Assembly: GCF_018326005.1 (NCBI RefSeq)
Contig: NZ_AP021903.1
Coordinates: 2,878,501 to 2,942,500, forward strand
DNA length: 64,000 nt
Source: Pseudomonas sp. Seg1
Lineage (GTDB): Bacteria; Pseudomonadota; Gammaproteobacteria; Pseudomonadales; Pseudomonadaceae
Reading direction: 5' to 3'
The position numbers and the translations under genes were made by a program. This document shows, one piece after another, positions 26,425 to 34,912 of the stretch; the stretch's first letter is position 1; every line of letters starts with the position of its first letter. The notes below the pieces were generated by a model. It had not been told where the DNA came from, did no database searches, and was given only the letters and a program-made list of their open reading frames with translations.

Positions 26425-26883
26425 TCAGGGGAGCAGGTGGATCAGCTCGGGTTGCAAGGCGTCTGGAGTGACGTCGAGCAGGGCCAGCGTGACCGGCAGT
26501 TTGAAACGACGGCGACCGGCGCTGCCGGGGTTGAGGTACAGGCGATTGCCGCGCCATTCGATCAAGGGCTTGTGGGAATGGCCGGTGATGATGAGTTTGA
26601 TGGTGGGGTCGAGGTCGGTGGGGACGTCGGCGATGTCGTGGGTGAGGAGGGTTTGCCAGCCGTTGAGGTTGAAGGTGAGGTGGTCGGGGAGGGCGGCGGC
26701 CCAGGGGAGGTTGATGTCGTTGTTGCCGCGTACGGCGTGGAGTGGGGCGATTTCGGCTAGTTGGTCGAGGATTTCTGCGCTGCCGATGTCGCCGGCGTGG
26801 ATGATGAGGTCGACGCCTTGGAGGAAGGTAAGGGCTTCGGGGCGGAGGAGGCCGTGGGTGTCGGAGATGATGGCGGTTTTCAT
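26425..26883 (-). CDS. YfcE-type metallophosphoesterase
   Basis: Compact phosphodiesterase of 152 aa with the complete metal set of the calcineurin-like fold: Asp and His in SDTHG, Asp in HAGDIG, Asn in RGNND, His in LTHD and the final GHSHKP. Length and motif spacing fit the YfcE/MJ0936 subgroup, active on artificial phosphodiesters and of unknown physiological substrate. It lies in a very G-rich plus-strand stretch without operon partners. Confidence 0.9.
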   Translation of the reverse strand: MKTAIISDTHGLLRPEALTFLQGVDLIIHAGDIGSAEILDQLAEIAPLHAVRGNNDINLPWAAALPDHLTFNLNGWQTLLTHDIADVPTDLDPTIKLIITGHSHKPLIEWRGNRLYLNPGSAGRRRFKLPVTLALLDVTPDALQPELIHLLP

Positions 26884-26908
26884 GAGGGGGAGATTAGCAG
26901 GGAATGGG

Positions 26909-26932
26909 GCTGCTTTCGGCCAGAAGCAGACG
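26909..26932. repeat. Short intergenic repeat (TTTNGGCC family), copy a
   Basis: GCTGCTTTCGGCCAGAAGC is one of several dispersed copies with core GCTTTYGGCCRNNAGC in gene-free stretches (others near 27516, 35270, 35577 and 57965). Confidence 0.5.
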
Positions 26933-27022
26933 CCTATGAACGAAAGTGCTTAACTAATAACCAAGAACACACTGCTGATAAATTTCACTTGTGTTACCAC
27001 CCTATAGTTAGGTGCTCAGTTA

Positions 27023-27463
27023 ATGCGTATCCAGGATCATAAACTAGCGTGGCGCTGGATCGACCCAGCGTATGCGGTGTTGCCAGAGGAAATCCTCGTG
27101 CAGATGCAGGTAGTGCTGCCTGAGGAGGCGAGGGAGCTGCACAATCGAGCGCTAAAGTTTTTGGGCAATCACAGCTTGAGCATCGAGTTACGTCCTGAAA
27201 TATCCAACGCAGAAGAGGCCGCGTCGGAGGTTTGCTCCAATTGGCTGAAACAACTCCAGCCACATCTAGAGCAGCCGGTATCACTTTCTTGGGATGCAGA
27301 GACAGCCTTGCGCACAACATGGGAGGTGTTCATATCTTTCTGGCCGGAGTTCTGCTATCCGTCCTCGGATGATCTAGTTGTATTTCCAGAATCAGAGGCG
27401 TGGGTGCTCTTATACCATCATGACCGAGAGTTTCACTTTGGTAGACGATCGGGCAAAGCTTAG
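27023..27463 (+). CDS. Hypothetical protein, possibly DUF2947-like
   Basis: Soluble protein of 146 aa, rich in acidic and aromatic residues, without a signal peptide. The C-terminal part (TTWEVFISFWPEFCYPSSDDLVVFPES then WVLLYHHDREFHFG) has the look of DUF2947-type or immunity-type small proteins, but I cannot confirm the family. The ATG has only a weak ribosome site. The 470 bases after it are non-coding and include a decayed gene fragment, so it seems to sit at the edge of a rearranged segment. Opposite-strand readings are less protein-like. Confidence 0.6.
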   Translation: MRIQDHKLAWRWIDPAYAVLPEEILVQMQVVLPEEARELHNRALKFLGNHSLSIELRPEISNAEEAASEVCSNWLKQLQPHLEQPVSLSWDAETALRTTWEVFISFWPEFCYPSSDDLVVFPESEAWVLLYHHDREFHFGRRSGKA

Positions 27464-27515
27464 CAAGCCGCTGCAACTCGGCGCTTATCCTTGCGACAAC
27501 TTTAGACACATGGAT

Positions 27516-27570
27516 GTCCGCTTTTGGCCGATAGCTGCCGTCCACAAATGACTGCTTTCGGCCATAGGCA
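27516..27570. repeat. Short intergenic repeat (TTTNGGCC family), tandem copies b
   Basis: Two half-sites, TCCGCTTTTGGCCGATAGC and ACTGCTTTCGGCCATAGGC, about 18 bases apart, just before the DsbA-like remnant. Otherwise the stretch 27464-27934 holds no gene apart from that remnant. Confidence 0.5.
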
Positions 27571-27571
27571 G

Positions 27572-27668
27572 TATGACGGGACTCCAGTAGAGCGGTCTGT
27601 AGGGCACGGACGAAATCGCTAGGGTGCGGCGTCGTCTTGGCATCGCCCACGCCGTAGCCACGGGTGAA
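27572..27668 (+). pseudogene. 3' remnant of a DsbA-like gene (copy of the end of the gene at 31244)
   Basis: TATGACGGGACTCCAG at 27572-27587 matches TATGACGGAGTTCCAG at 31709-31724 in 13 of 16 bases, and GGACGAAATCGCTAG at 27608-27622 is identical to the last 15 bases of the intact DsbA-like gene (31769-31783). The similarity continues past the stop codon (CTTGGCATC-CCCAC at 27637 on against 31798 on). About 25-30 bases between the two blocks are deleted compared with the intact gene. The short translation keeps YDG-P at the start and GRNR at the end. This is a duplicated or recombined 3' end, not a functional gene. Confidence 0.75.
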
Positions 27669-27934
27669 CAATCAGGCTTGAAAATCGCAGCGTTCGATCT
27701 GGCCACCTGCGGTGTCGTGAACGTCCGTAAAAGGGCGGATTTCCAAAAGTCGAGACAGCGAAGTCAGCCAGACGGCAACAATGTGATCCTGCTTTTTTTG
27801 TTAGATCTGAGTCTGTTTTTAACGGGGCGACGCTCTATAGAGTGTATATCCGACGCACAAGTGGACAGTGATCGGCCCGCTACTGTTTCTGGCTCTCTGA
27901 AGACCGGACGAATCGAGAGTCTTCAGGAATCACC

Positions 27935-30175
27935 ATGAATACTCGTCCAAGCTTTCAGAGCAAGACCTTCCCCCAATCGCAACGTGACATTCTCGGCATG
28001 ATCGCGACCGATCAGCATCTGGGCGATGTACTCTGCGCCATCTGCCAGATGCTCGACACACAGACTCCCGAAACCTACTGCTCTATCCTGCTGGCGGATG
28101 CAGAGGGCAAGCACTTACTCAACGGCGCGGCACCAGGCCTGCCGGCCGAGTACAGCGAGGCGATAGATGGAATGGCCATTGGTCCGCAGGAAGGGACCTG
28201 CGGCACAGCAGCGTTCCGGCGCGAGCTTGTAGTCACCGAAGACATCGCACGGGACCCGAACTGGGAACGTTTCCGCAGCCTGGCGCTGGGGCATGACCTG
28301 CGTTCCTGCTGGTCAGTCCCTTTGCTCTCCCATGAAGGAACGGTGCTGGGGACATTTGCCCTGTACCAAAAGAGTATCCATGCGCCGGACGAGGTGCAGA
28401 TTCAACAGCTGGTGTTTGCCGCGCAACTGGCAGTCATTGCGATCCGTCATGAGCGTGACGGTCGGCGATTGGAGGAGAGCGAACAACGTTTTCGTTCATT
28501 GTTCACCTATAACCCCAACCCGGTGTTCGCCCTCGATCTGGCCGGCAACGTCCAGAGCGTCAATCCTGCGGGCCTGAAGCTGAAACCGCAGACGGCCGTC
28601 AATTTCATTGGTCAGCACTTTTCCCATCTGGTACTCGATGAGGATCTGCAACGGGTCAGTCAGCATTTTTGCGCAGCCCGTGCCGGATCGCCTCAGCGCT
28701 TCGAGGCACAGCTTCGCGACGAAAGCGAGCAACTGTTGACCATGGATATCTCCAACCTGCCCATCATGGTCAACGGAGAGATTGTGGGAGTATTCGGCAT
28801 TGCCCGGGACATCAGCGCACAGAAAAATTTCGAACGCGAATTGAGCTTCAATGCCAGCCATGACCGGCTGACCGGTTTGCTTAACCGTGTTTCGCTTGAA
28901 GAGCGACTTGTTCGGGATTGCCACATCAGTCGTCGGCGTAATCGGCGTCTGGCGGTAATGTGCATTGATCTGGATGGATTCAAATCCATCAACGATTCGA
29001 TCGGGCATTACTTCGGCGATCAGGTGCTGATCGAAGTGGCGCAACGCATGACCGAGCAGGTTCGCCCCGGCGATACCATCGTGCGCATGGGCGGTGACGA
29101 ATTCATTGTGCTGCTGCCGGACCTGCTGCGTGACGAGGACGCAGTGCCAGTCGCCGAGCGCTTGATGGCCAGCATTGCCAGACCCTACTGCATCCAGGGC
29201 ATTGACCTGCATGTGAGTGCAAGTGTCGGCATCACCCTGAGCGATGGTCACATTGAGCAGCCGATGCAACTGATCCAGCAGGCTGACATGGCCATGTACA
29301 AAGCCAAGCAGCAAGGGCGCAACAACTTTCAGTGGTACACCAGCGAGCTCAATCAACGTGTTTGCGAGCACGCGAGCCTGCGCAATGACTTGCAAAAGGC
29401 TATCGAAACTCAATCCTTCCAGCTGCATTATCAACCGCAGATAGACGCACGCACGGGGCAGGTGGTCGGGATCGAAGCCTTGCTGCGCTGGGAGCATCCG
29501 GTAAAAGGATTTATCTCACCAGCGGTGTTTGTAACAGTGGCTGAAGACAGTGGTCAGATCATCCCGCTGAGCCTTTGGGTACTCGATACGGCCTGCGCGC
29601 AGTTGCGTCAACTGGGCGAGCAGGGCATCACAGGCATCTCGATGGCCGTGAATATTTCGCCGATGCATTTCCAGCGTGGGCAGTTCGTCGAGTGTATACA
29701 GGCAGTGCTGAACAGGTACGAACTTAGCGCCGGGCAGTTGGAACTGGAGATTACCGAGTCGCTTCTGTTGCATAACGTTGAGCAGGCGATCGACACGTTG
29801 CACCAGCTCAAGGCTCTAGGTGTACGCATTGCGCTCGATGATTTCGGCACCGGTTATTCCAGCCTCAGCTACCTCAAGCGCTTACCCATCGACAAAATCA
29901 AGATTGACCGTTCTTTCATCCGGGATATCGCTACCGACCATCACGATGCCGCGATCACCCAAGGCATTATTTCCATGGCCCATCACCTCAGCCTGACGGT
30001 GGTCGCCGAAGGTGTGGAAACCAAGTCTCAAGTGGATTTTCTCAAGGGCGGTCGCTGCGATGTTTTTCAGGGGTATTACTTTGCTAAACCGATGCCCTAT
30101 GCTGACCTCGAAGCTTTCCTAAGCCTTCGCGCGTCCCGGTCCCTGACGCCCGATCTTGTCTGTTCCGAAGTTTGA
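27935..30175 (+). CDS. GAF-PAS-GGDEF-EAL cyclic-di-GMP signalling protein
   Basis: Soluble sensor-enzyme of 746 aa that can make and/or break cyclic di-GMP. Order: GAF (about 20-170, with GTCGTAAFRRELVVTEDI), PAS (about 185-300), GGDEF (about 305-465; intact MGGDEF at 385-390) and EAL (about 485-735; intact EAL at 514-516, with DDFGTGYSSLSYLKRL and ITESLLL). No membrane segment, so it senses a cytoplasmic signal or diffusible molecule. Both catalytic motifs look complete, so the net activity cannot be predicted. It stands alone, upstream of a degenerate efflux-gene fragment. Confidence 0.93.
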   Translation: MNTRPSFQSKTFPQSQRDILGMIATDQHLGDVLCAICQMLDTQTPETYCSILLADAEGKHLLNGAAPGLPAEYSEAIDGMAIGPQEGTCGTAAFRRELVVTEDIARDPNWERFRSLALGHDLRSCWSVPLLSHEGTVLGTFALYQKSIHAPDEVQIQQLVFAAQLAVIAIRHERDGRRLEESEQRFRSLFTYNPNPVFALDLAGNVQSVNPAGLKLKPQTAVNFIGQHFSHLVLDEDLQRVSQHFCAARAGSPQRFEAQLRDESEQLLTMDISNLPIMVNGEIVGVFGIARDISAQKNFERELSFNASHDRLTGLLNRVSLEERLVRDCHISRRRNRRLAVMCIDLDGFKSINDSIGHYFGDQVLIEVAQRMTEQVRPGDTIVRMGGDEFIVLLPDLLRDEDAVPVAERLMASIARPYCIQGIDLHVSASVGITLSDGHIEQPMQLIQQADMAMYKAKQQGRNNFQWYTSELNQRVCEHASLRNDLQKAIETQSFQLHYQPQIDARTGQVVGIEALLRWEHPVKGFISPAVFVTVAEDSGQIIPLSLWVLDTACAQLRQLGEQGITGISMAVNISPMHFQRGQFVECIQAVLNRYELSAGQLELEITESLLLHNVEQAIDTLHQLKALGVRIALDDFGTGYSSLSYLKRLPIDKIKIDRSFIRDIATDHHDAAITQGIISMAHHLSLTVVAEGVETKSQVDFLKGGRCDVFQGYYFAKPMPYADLEAFLSLRASRSLTPDLVCSEV

Positions 30176-30363
30176 AAAGGCGAATCTTCAGATTCGAACG
30201 AGTCCGGTTGCCCTGAACCACACTTCAGTTGCCACTTCGGTCCTGGAGCGTTCCTGTTGAGCGCTTCAGATCTTTTGCCGGGTCTAGAAGCGTTTGGGAA
30301 ACTGAGCGCTTTAGACCCAAGCTCTGCTCAACACGCCTGGCCGTGGACGCATTAAGCGCGTGA

Positions 30364-30653
30364 CTGTTGTTGGCACTGGAGGGTATCGAAAATTCGTTCA
30401 GCGACTACGGCAAGCGTCATCAACGACTATAGTCATTGGTGAGCCAGAGCGAATCTGACCATTCCCCTGCCAACCTGGCCTAATCCAATTCCGCGATTAC
30501 ACGGCGGATCTTCTTGTGTTCCTTGATGCGGAACGTAAACGTTTCGCTGCCGAAATCACTCAGGCTCAGGCTGAGATCGAGGCAGCGTTGTCTTTTTTTG
30601 AACCCCTTGATGGTGGATGGAGTTATCCCGCCGGGCACGTCGTATCCCACTGA
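30364..30653 (+). pseudogene. 3' remnant of a TolC/NodT-family outer-membrane efflux gene
   Basis: Two overlapping frames carry the tail of a TolC-type protein: first LLLALEGIENSFSDYGKRHQ (30364-30427, then a stop), corresponding to the family's VENAL-Y helix; then, after a frame change, QFRDYTADLLVFLDAERK followed by FAAEITQAQAEIEAALSFF and a terminal DGGW (30483-30620), corresponding to the family's last helix (LDAQR ... LGGGW). Stops and the frame change show decay. The rest of 30176-30689 has no gene I can support. Nothing else of an efflux operon is left. Confidence 0.6.
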
Positions 30654-30689
30654 GCACGTCCCAACCACCCATCTATCAAGGTTCAAGCA

Positions 30690-31232
30690 ATGAATACTTC
30701 AGAGTTAGATGATGCACAAAAAACCAATGGCGACCTGGTTCAGGGTCCGCTGCCGGCCGGCACTGTCGCGCCCGACTTCACTCTTCACGCAACCCCTGAT
30801 CAACAGTTGTCGCTGCGTGAGCTAAAGGGAAATCCCGTGATACTGGCGTTTTATCCCGCTGACTGGACTTCGGTGTGTGGTGACCAACTGACCTTGTACA
30901 ACCAGTTGTTACCCACCTTCAGAGAATATGGTGCGGTGCTATTGGGTATCTCGGTTGACAGCGCCTGGTGTCATCAGGCCTTTGCCAAAGATCGAAATTT
31001 CCACTTCAGCCTGCTGGCCGATTTCGAGCCCAAAGGGGCGGTGGCACGACAGTATGGAGCGTACGAGTCCCAGCTCGGAGTTTGTAAGAGGGCACTGTTC
31101 GTGATTGACAAGGAGGGGGTGGTCGCCTGGAGCTACGTCTCACCAATGGCAATCAACCCTGGGGCGGACGGCATTCTGGATGCGCTGGATGCTCTGGTGA
31201 ATTCGCCACAAAGCACGCCAACCAAAAATTAA
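30690..31232 (+). CDS. Peroxiredoxin (AhpC/TSA family, BCP-like)
   Basis: Thiol peroxidase of 180 aa. The thioredoxin-fold active site is PADWTSVCGDQLTLYN with peroxidatic Cys63 (preceded by Thr/Ser as usual); Cys104 in VDSAWCHQAF is the probable resolving Cys, and FSLLADFEPKGAVARQYG is the family's next conserved block. No signal peptide, so cytoplasmic. It precedes the DsbA-like gene by 11 bases in the same direction, a likely two-gene thiol-redox operon. Confidence 0.92.
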   Translation: MNTSELDDAQKTNGDLVQGPLPAGTVAPDFTLHATPDQQLSLRELKGNPVILAFYPADWTSVCGDQLTLYNQLLPTFREYGAVLLGISVDSAWCHQAFAKDRNFHFSLLADFEPKGAVARQYGAYESQLGVCKRALFVIDKEGVVAWSYVSPMAINPGADGILDALDALVNSPQSTPTKN

Positions 31233-31243
31233 CAGGTGATTAC

Positions 31244-31783
31244 ATGGCCACTCTCAAAGTCCCGGTAAGTGCCAACGACCATCGCCAGGGAAGTGCGCAT
31301 GCCAAGGTCACCTTGGTGGAATTTGGCGACTATGAATGTCCCTATTGCGGTGAAGCTTATTGGATGGTCAAGAATCTGCAACAGCATTTTCGCGATGACT
31401 TGCTGTTTGTGTTCCGTAACTTCCCTCTGACCACCGCTCACCCCCATGCATTGGGTGCAGCGGTCACCGCTGAGTATGCCGGGAGTCGAGGATTCTTCTG
31501 GGAGGCCCACGACGAATTGTACGAAAATCAGGATCGATTGGGCCTGCCGCTGTATCGCGCCATCGTTCTCAAACACGGCCTTCCCAAGGAGGAATTCGAT
31601 CTTGCAATGCAAGAGGATACTTACATTCCCAAAATACAAGCCGATTTCAATGGCGGTGTACGCAGCGGCGTGAATGGCACCCCAGCGTTTTACATTGACG
31701 GGCTTCGCTATGACGGAGTTCCAGAGTTCATCGGGATGAGTCAGATGATTGAGCTTTTGTTAGTGCGTGGACGAAATCGCTAG
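31244..31783 (+). CDS. DsbA-family thioredoxin-fold protein (cytoplasmic, FrnE/DSBA-like)
   Basis: Thioredoxin-fold protein of 179 aa with CPYC at residues 32-35 (FGDYECPYCGEAYW) and the cis-Pro loop VNGTPAFYIDG. There is no signal peptide, so it probably works in the cytoplasm like the thioredoxin_4 domain proteins of oxidative-stress operons. It follows the peroxiredoxin gene closely and may reduce it or other thiols. Fragments of a related gene lie 3.7 kb upstream (27572-27668) and 1.8 kb downstream (33537-33620), so the locus has been duplicated and broken. Confidence 0.9.
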   Translation: MATLKVPVSANDHRQGSAHAKVTLVEFGDYECPYCGEAYWMVKNLQQHFRDDLLFVFRNFPLTTAHPHALGAAVTAEYAGSRGFFWEAHDELYENQDRLGLPLYRAIVLKHGLPKEEFDLAMQEDTYIPKIQADFNGGVRSGVNGTPAFYIDGLRYDGVPEFIGMSQMIELLLVRGRNR

Positions 31784-31881
31784 AGAGCCAAATCGGCTTG
31801 GCATCACCCACATCGGAGCCGAGGAAAAACCAACGTTAGCTTCCTTTTACATTAAAGAGGTGGATACGGAGCCGGCAACTA

Positions 31882-32982
31882 ATGAAATCTTTGAAGTATT
31901 ATGAAGAAAATCGACACGCCACATGGTTGGAGTTGTTTTTTGACCTGACTTTCGTTGTTACGATAGGCCAGGTTACGCACACTCTCGGACATGTTCATGA
32001 CGGCCACTTTGAACATAAGCAATTATGGACATTCTTACTGCTTTTTGTACCGTTGTGGTGGATCTGGTCCAGTCACACGATTTACTCCAACAGGTTCGAT
32101 ACAGACAGTAATCTTCACCGTTTGGCAACATTGTTCATAATGCTCCTGCTCATTGTGCTATCGGCACGGATTGGGGAAGACCTGGAAGTGAACTACCCGC
32201 TTATTATTGCCTGCTATTTTGGTATACGAGCGATCATCAGTGTTATGTACATTTCATCCATTAGTAAACTCGATTCTCGCGGCGAACTTTCCTCAAGGCT
32301 TGGTTTCGCCCTATTAGTTAGCGCAGTTATTAGTCTTTCATCCGTTATTTTTGACCCGCCCTTGCGTTACCTTGTTGCTTATATTGGGATTGTTCTTGAT
32401 ATTCTGTTTCCTGTATTTTTCTGGACTAAACTAAAACCGTTGCCAGCACACACGGAACATTTGGTTGAGCGCATAGGCCTACTCACCCTAATCTTATTGG
32501 GGGAGTCAATTATTAGCCTTTCCGGAGGCTTGTCTAACATTCAATGGGGTTATTATAATGTGATGGCGGCCATCACCGGATTTATCATGATTTGCAGTAT
32601 CTGGTGGATCTATTTTGATAGTTTTTACTTATTGAACAAACATCAAAGCAGTATGAGTGGGCACGCCTTAATCTACTCGCACCTTTTTCTTTTTATGGGG
32701 CTGGCACTTCTGGCAAATTTGATTAGGCATGCGATCCTGAATGACATTGCGATGCGCGATTTCCAGGTTATGTCGATCACCGGCATGGTCTTGTTTTTCC
32801 TGGGGAAGCAATATGGCTATTTCATAGCTGTGAGTCGAATAAGGAAATACATACTGCAAAACACCTTGATCGTGTTTTCTTTAGGTGGGTTAGTTATATT
32901 TCTACCGCGTGTCGAGTACATATTGGTCGGCTTGACAGTCACCATGATCTGTTATGTTCTCCTGAATTTCAGATATCGTTGA
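31882..32982 (+). CDS. Low-temperature-requirement A (LtrA) family membrane protein
   Basis: Polytopic inner-membrane protein of 366 aa with about ten segments. The N-terminal motif WLELFFDLTFVVTIGQ is the LtrA family mark. The family has no settled function (the founding member affects growth at low temperature in Listeria). Codon use is AT-rich compared with neighbours, a sign of transfer. It stands alone downstream of the DsbA-like gene, 98 bases on, with an AAAGAGG ribosome-site-like stretch about 25 bases before the start. Confidence 0.88.
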   Translation: MKSLKYYEENRHATWLELFFDLTFVVTIGQVTHTLGHVHDGHFEHKQLWTFLLLFVPLWWIWSSHTIYSNRFDTDSNLHRLATLFIMLLLIVLSARIGEDLEVNYPLIIACYFGIRAIISVMYISSISKLDSRGELSSRLGFALLVSAVISLSSVIFDPPLRYLVAYIGIVLDILFPVFFWTKLKPLPAHTEHLVERIGLLTLILLGESIISLSGGLSNIQWGYYNVMAAITGFIMICSIWWIYFDSFYLLNKHQSSMSGHALIYSHLFLFMGLALLANLIRHAILNDIAMRDFQVMSITGMVLFFLGKQYGYFIAVSRIRKYILQNTLIVFSLGGLVIFLPRVEYILVGLTVTMICYVLLNFRYR

Positions 32983-33210
32983 GTCTTGATTATCAGGCCA
33001 CAGCTCGGGAAAAGTGATCACGCGGCTGGTCTGCGGTTTGCGCGCTGCCTACTACGTCATTCTCAGTGTCCGAGCGACATGCGACGCTACCCTTGGTCTA
33101 TTTGGGTTTGTAATCCTGGTATCGTCGACCATAGTTAAGAGTCTCGGATACCCCTCTTAGCTATCGCGATCTGATAGCGCCAGCGGCATCGTAACAACAG
33201 GAGCCACATC

Positions 33211-33513
33211 ATGGTCAAAGTAGCGTTGTTCGTTCGCCTGGAAGCAAAACCCGGGAAAGAAAAGGATGTAGAAAGCTTTCTTTTGGGCGGCCTTCCGTTA
33301 GTGGAGGAGGAGCCAGCCACTACAGCCTGGTTTGGAATCCGCTTGGGGCCGTCCACCTTTGGCATCTTTGACGCATTCCCGGATGAAGCGGGCCGGCAGG
33401 CTCATCTTTCGGGCAAGGTCGCGGCGGCGCTTATGGCAAACGCTGCCGAGCTGTTTGCCGAACCGCCATCAATCGAGAAGGTTGACGTCCTTGCAGCCAA
33501 GCTGCCCGGTTAA
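33211..33513 (+). CDS. Antibiotic-biosynthesis-monooxygenase-fold protein (putative quinol monooxygenase)
   Basis: Small alpha+beta-barrel protein of 100 aa. The start (VALFVRLEAKPGKEKDVESFL) and the FGIFDAFPDEAGRQAHLSGK block match the ABM/YgiN family, dimeric cofactor-free monooxygenases acting on quinols. AACAGGAG lies about 9 bases before the ATG. It sits between an LtrA gene and a stretch of gene remnants; no partner gene is coupled to it. The substrate is unknown. Confidence 0.88.
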   Translation: MVKVALFVRLEAKPGKEKDVESFLLGGLPLVEEEPATTAWFGIRLGPSTFGIFDAFPDEAGRQAHLSGKVAAALMANAAELFAEPPSIEKVDVLAAKLPG

Positions 33514-33536
33514 GCAAATCCAACAGGAAGTTTCAT

Positions 33537-33620
33537 TCAGTTCGGGGAGGCTCACGATGTCTTGTATGAAAATCAGGATCGCCTGGGCCTGCCGCTGTCC
33601 CGGGCGGTGATCAATCAAAA
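33537..33620 (+). pseudogene. Internal fragment of a DsbA-like gene
   Basis: The reading EAHDVLYENQDRLGLPLSRA matches EAHDELYENQDRLGLPLYRA of the intact gene (31502-31561), and the DNA (GAAAATCAGGATCG, then CTGGGCCTGCCGCTGT) is nearly identical there. The piece starts abruptly after the monooxygenase gene and decays after the R-A codons. No start, active-site CPYC or cis-Pro loop is left. It has diverged by a few bases from the intact copy, so it comes from a homologue or old duplicate. Confidence 0.75.
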
Positions 33621-33716
33621 CACCTGTATTGAAGATAAATGTCATGGCTAAAGTGCCGTGTCCAGGATTCATGCCATGCTCGCGCGCTCGGTATAAGTGA
33701 AAGGATATGCGCGCAA

Positions 33717-33899
33717 ATCGTGTCCATGGACGGCGTGGAAGCCGCACAGAATCTGCAAGGCAATGTGCTCATCACGGGTTTAGGCTGGGTAGGGTAGATT
33801 GCTTGCCGGGCACCGGTCGCTCATGGCGCGAAGATCTCCATCATTGATGTAGATCCGGAGGTCATCCGCGCCGTAACACTTTATGGTTTCGTCAAGTGA
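33717..33899 (+). pseudogene. Possible decayed oxidoreductase fragment (Rossmann start)
   Basis: The frame beginning IVSMDGVEAAQNLQGNVLITGLGWVG, then a stop, then VAHGAKISIIDVDPEVIRAV looks like the first beta-alpha-beta of an NAD(P)-binding short-chain dehydrogenase (LQGKVxLITG ... GAKVxIxDxDPE), interrupted by a stop and lacking the rest. The evidence is only pattern resemblance, so treat it as tentative. Together with the DsbA-like piece just upstream it makes 33514-33928 a gene graveyard. Confidence 0.3.
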
Positions 33900-33928
33900 G
33901 CATTCGTCGGCGTAGCAGTGACCGATGT

Positions 33929-34912
33929 TCAATGCGCTGCCGGACGCGGCTGCACTCCGAACTGCGCAACGATGTGCGTACCCAATTCCTCGATAACCTC
34001 CGCCGCAGGGCGCTTGCCATATTTGAGATTGAGAATGACGTGGTCCACGCCGATTTCCTCAAGCGACTCCAGCAAAAACCGTAGATGGTAACGTCCCAGT
34101 CTGAAACCCAAATGGATACGTGTGGGTGGCGTGGACGGATTCTCATCGAGATCGATGTACAGCGACTGAGTAAAGGGCTTGTACACAGAGCCACATTGCC
34201 TGGTGACCTCCAGTCGCCAATCTTCCACGACCAGCCGCTGCATGTTCGGAATGCGTGGATAGTTGATCCATCCGTTGCTCTCACGCGCGATCCAATCCAG
34301 TGACTGGCGACTGTTGCCGGTCACGAGCATTGGAATGAATTGGGTGGTAGGTTTCGGAATCAGGTCTGCGCCTTGCATTTCACCAGTGCTCCAGTGGATG
34401 GGCTCAAAACTGGTGCTGTGGGCGCAGCGAATCACCTCGTAGTGTTCTCGAAAGATCTCTCCACGCTTTTCGGGATCGACGCCAAACGCCGAAAACTCCA
34501 CTGGCCGATCTCCCGAAGCAACCCCCAGAATCAAGCGACCAGTGCTCAACTGATCGACGCTGGCTGACGCCTTGGCCGTGTGCAGGGGATGGTGCAGCGG
34601 GATGGCGATGGAGGCGGTGCCAAGTGCAATCTCCGAGGTATGGGCGGCCATATAACCCAGGTAAACCCAGGGGTCGAAGACTTGGCCGACATCGCCGAAG
34701 CCAGGGTCGCGAAGCGGCACGTCGCGAAACCAGAGCGCGCAGAAGCCCAGCGCCTCGGCTTGTTTAGCCAGTGTGACCTGGTTGAGCATGCTCGGAGTGT
34801 CCCCGTCGAACGCCTCCATGGGAAAGAATAATCCAAGGCTCAAATGCCCCTGAGTGAAGGTTCGGCTGAACCCTCGATGCTGCTGGTAAGGAATCGTGCT
34901 CGGCCGATACAT
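33929..34912 (-). CDS. LLM-class (luciferase-like) flavin-dependent oxidoreductase
   Basis: Flavoprotein of 327 aa, TIM-barrel of the bacterial-luciferase family, which oxidises a substrate with reduced flavin and oxygen or F420-like chemistry. The start at 34912 has GAGGTC 8 bases upstream; it gives an N-terminus leading to FTQGHLSLGLFFPMEAFDGDTP, typical of the subgroup with an early P-x-E-A-F/Y-D-G-D-TP segment. The segment LILGVASGDRPVEF is the LLM GxGSG-like loop. Its substrate and the flavin reductase partner are unknown; none is encoded nearby. Confidence 0.88.
   Translation of the reverse strand: MYRPSTIPYQQHRGFSRTFTQGHLSLGLFFPMEAFDGDTPSMLNQVTLAKQAEALGFCALWFRDVPLRDPGFGDVGQVFDPWVYLGYMAAHTSEIALGTASIAIPLHHPLHTAKASASVDQLSTGRLILGVASGDRPVEFSAFGVDPEKRGEIFREHYEVIRCAHSTSFEPIHWSTGEMQGADLIPKPTTQFIPMLVTGNSRQSLDWIARESNGWINYPRIPNMQRLVVEDWRLEVTRQCGSVYKPFTQSLYIDLDENPSTPPTRIHLGFRLGRYHLRFLLESLEEIGVDHVILNLKYGKRPAAEVIEELGTHIVAQFGVQPRPAAH

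Noticed and set aside
30480..30686. Minus-strand 68-codon frame
   Set aside because: The same DNA reads as the tail of a TolC-type protein on the plus strand; the minus frame has no supporting motif.
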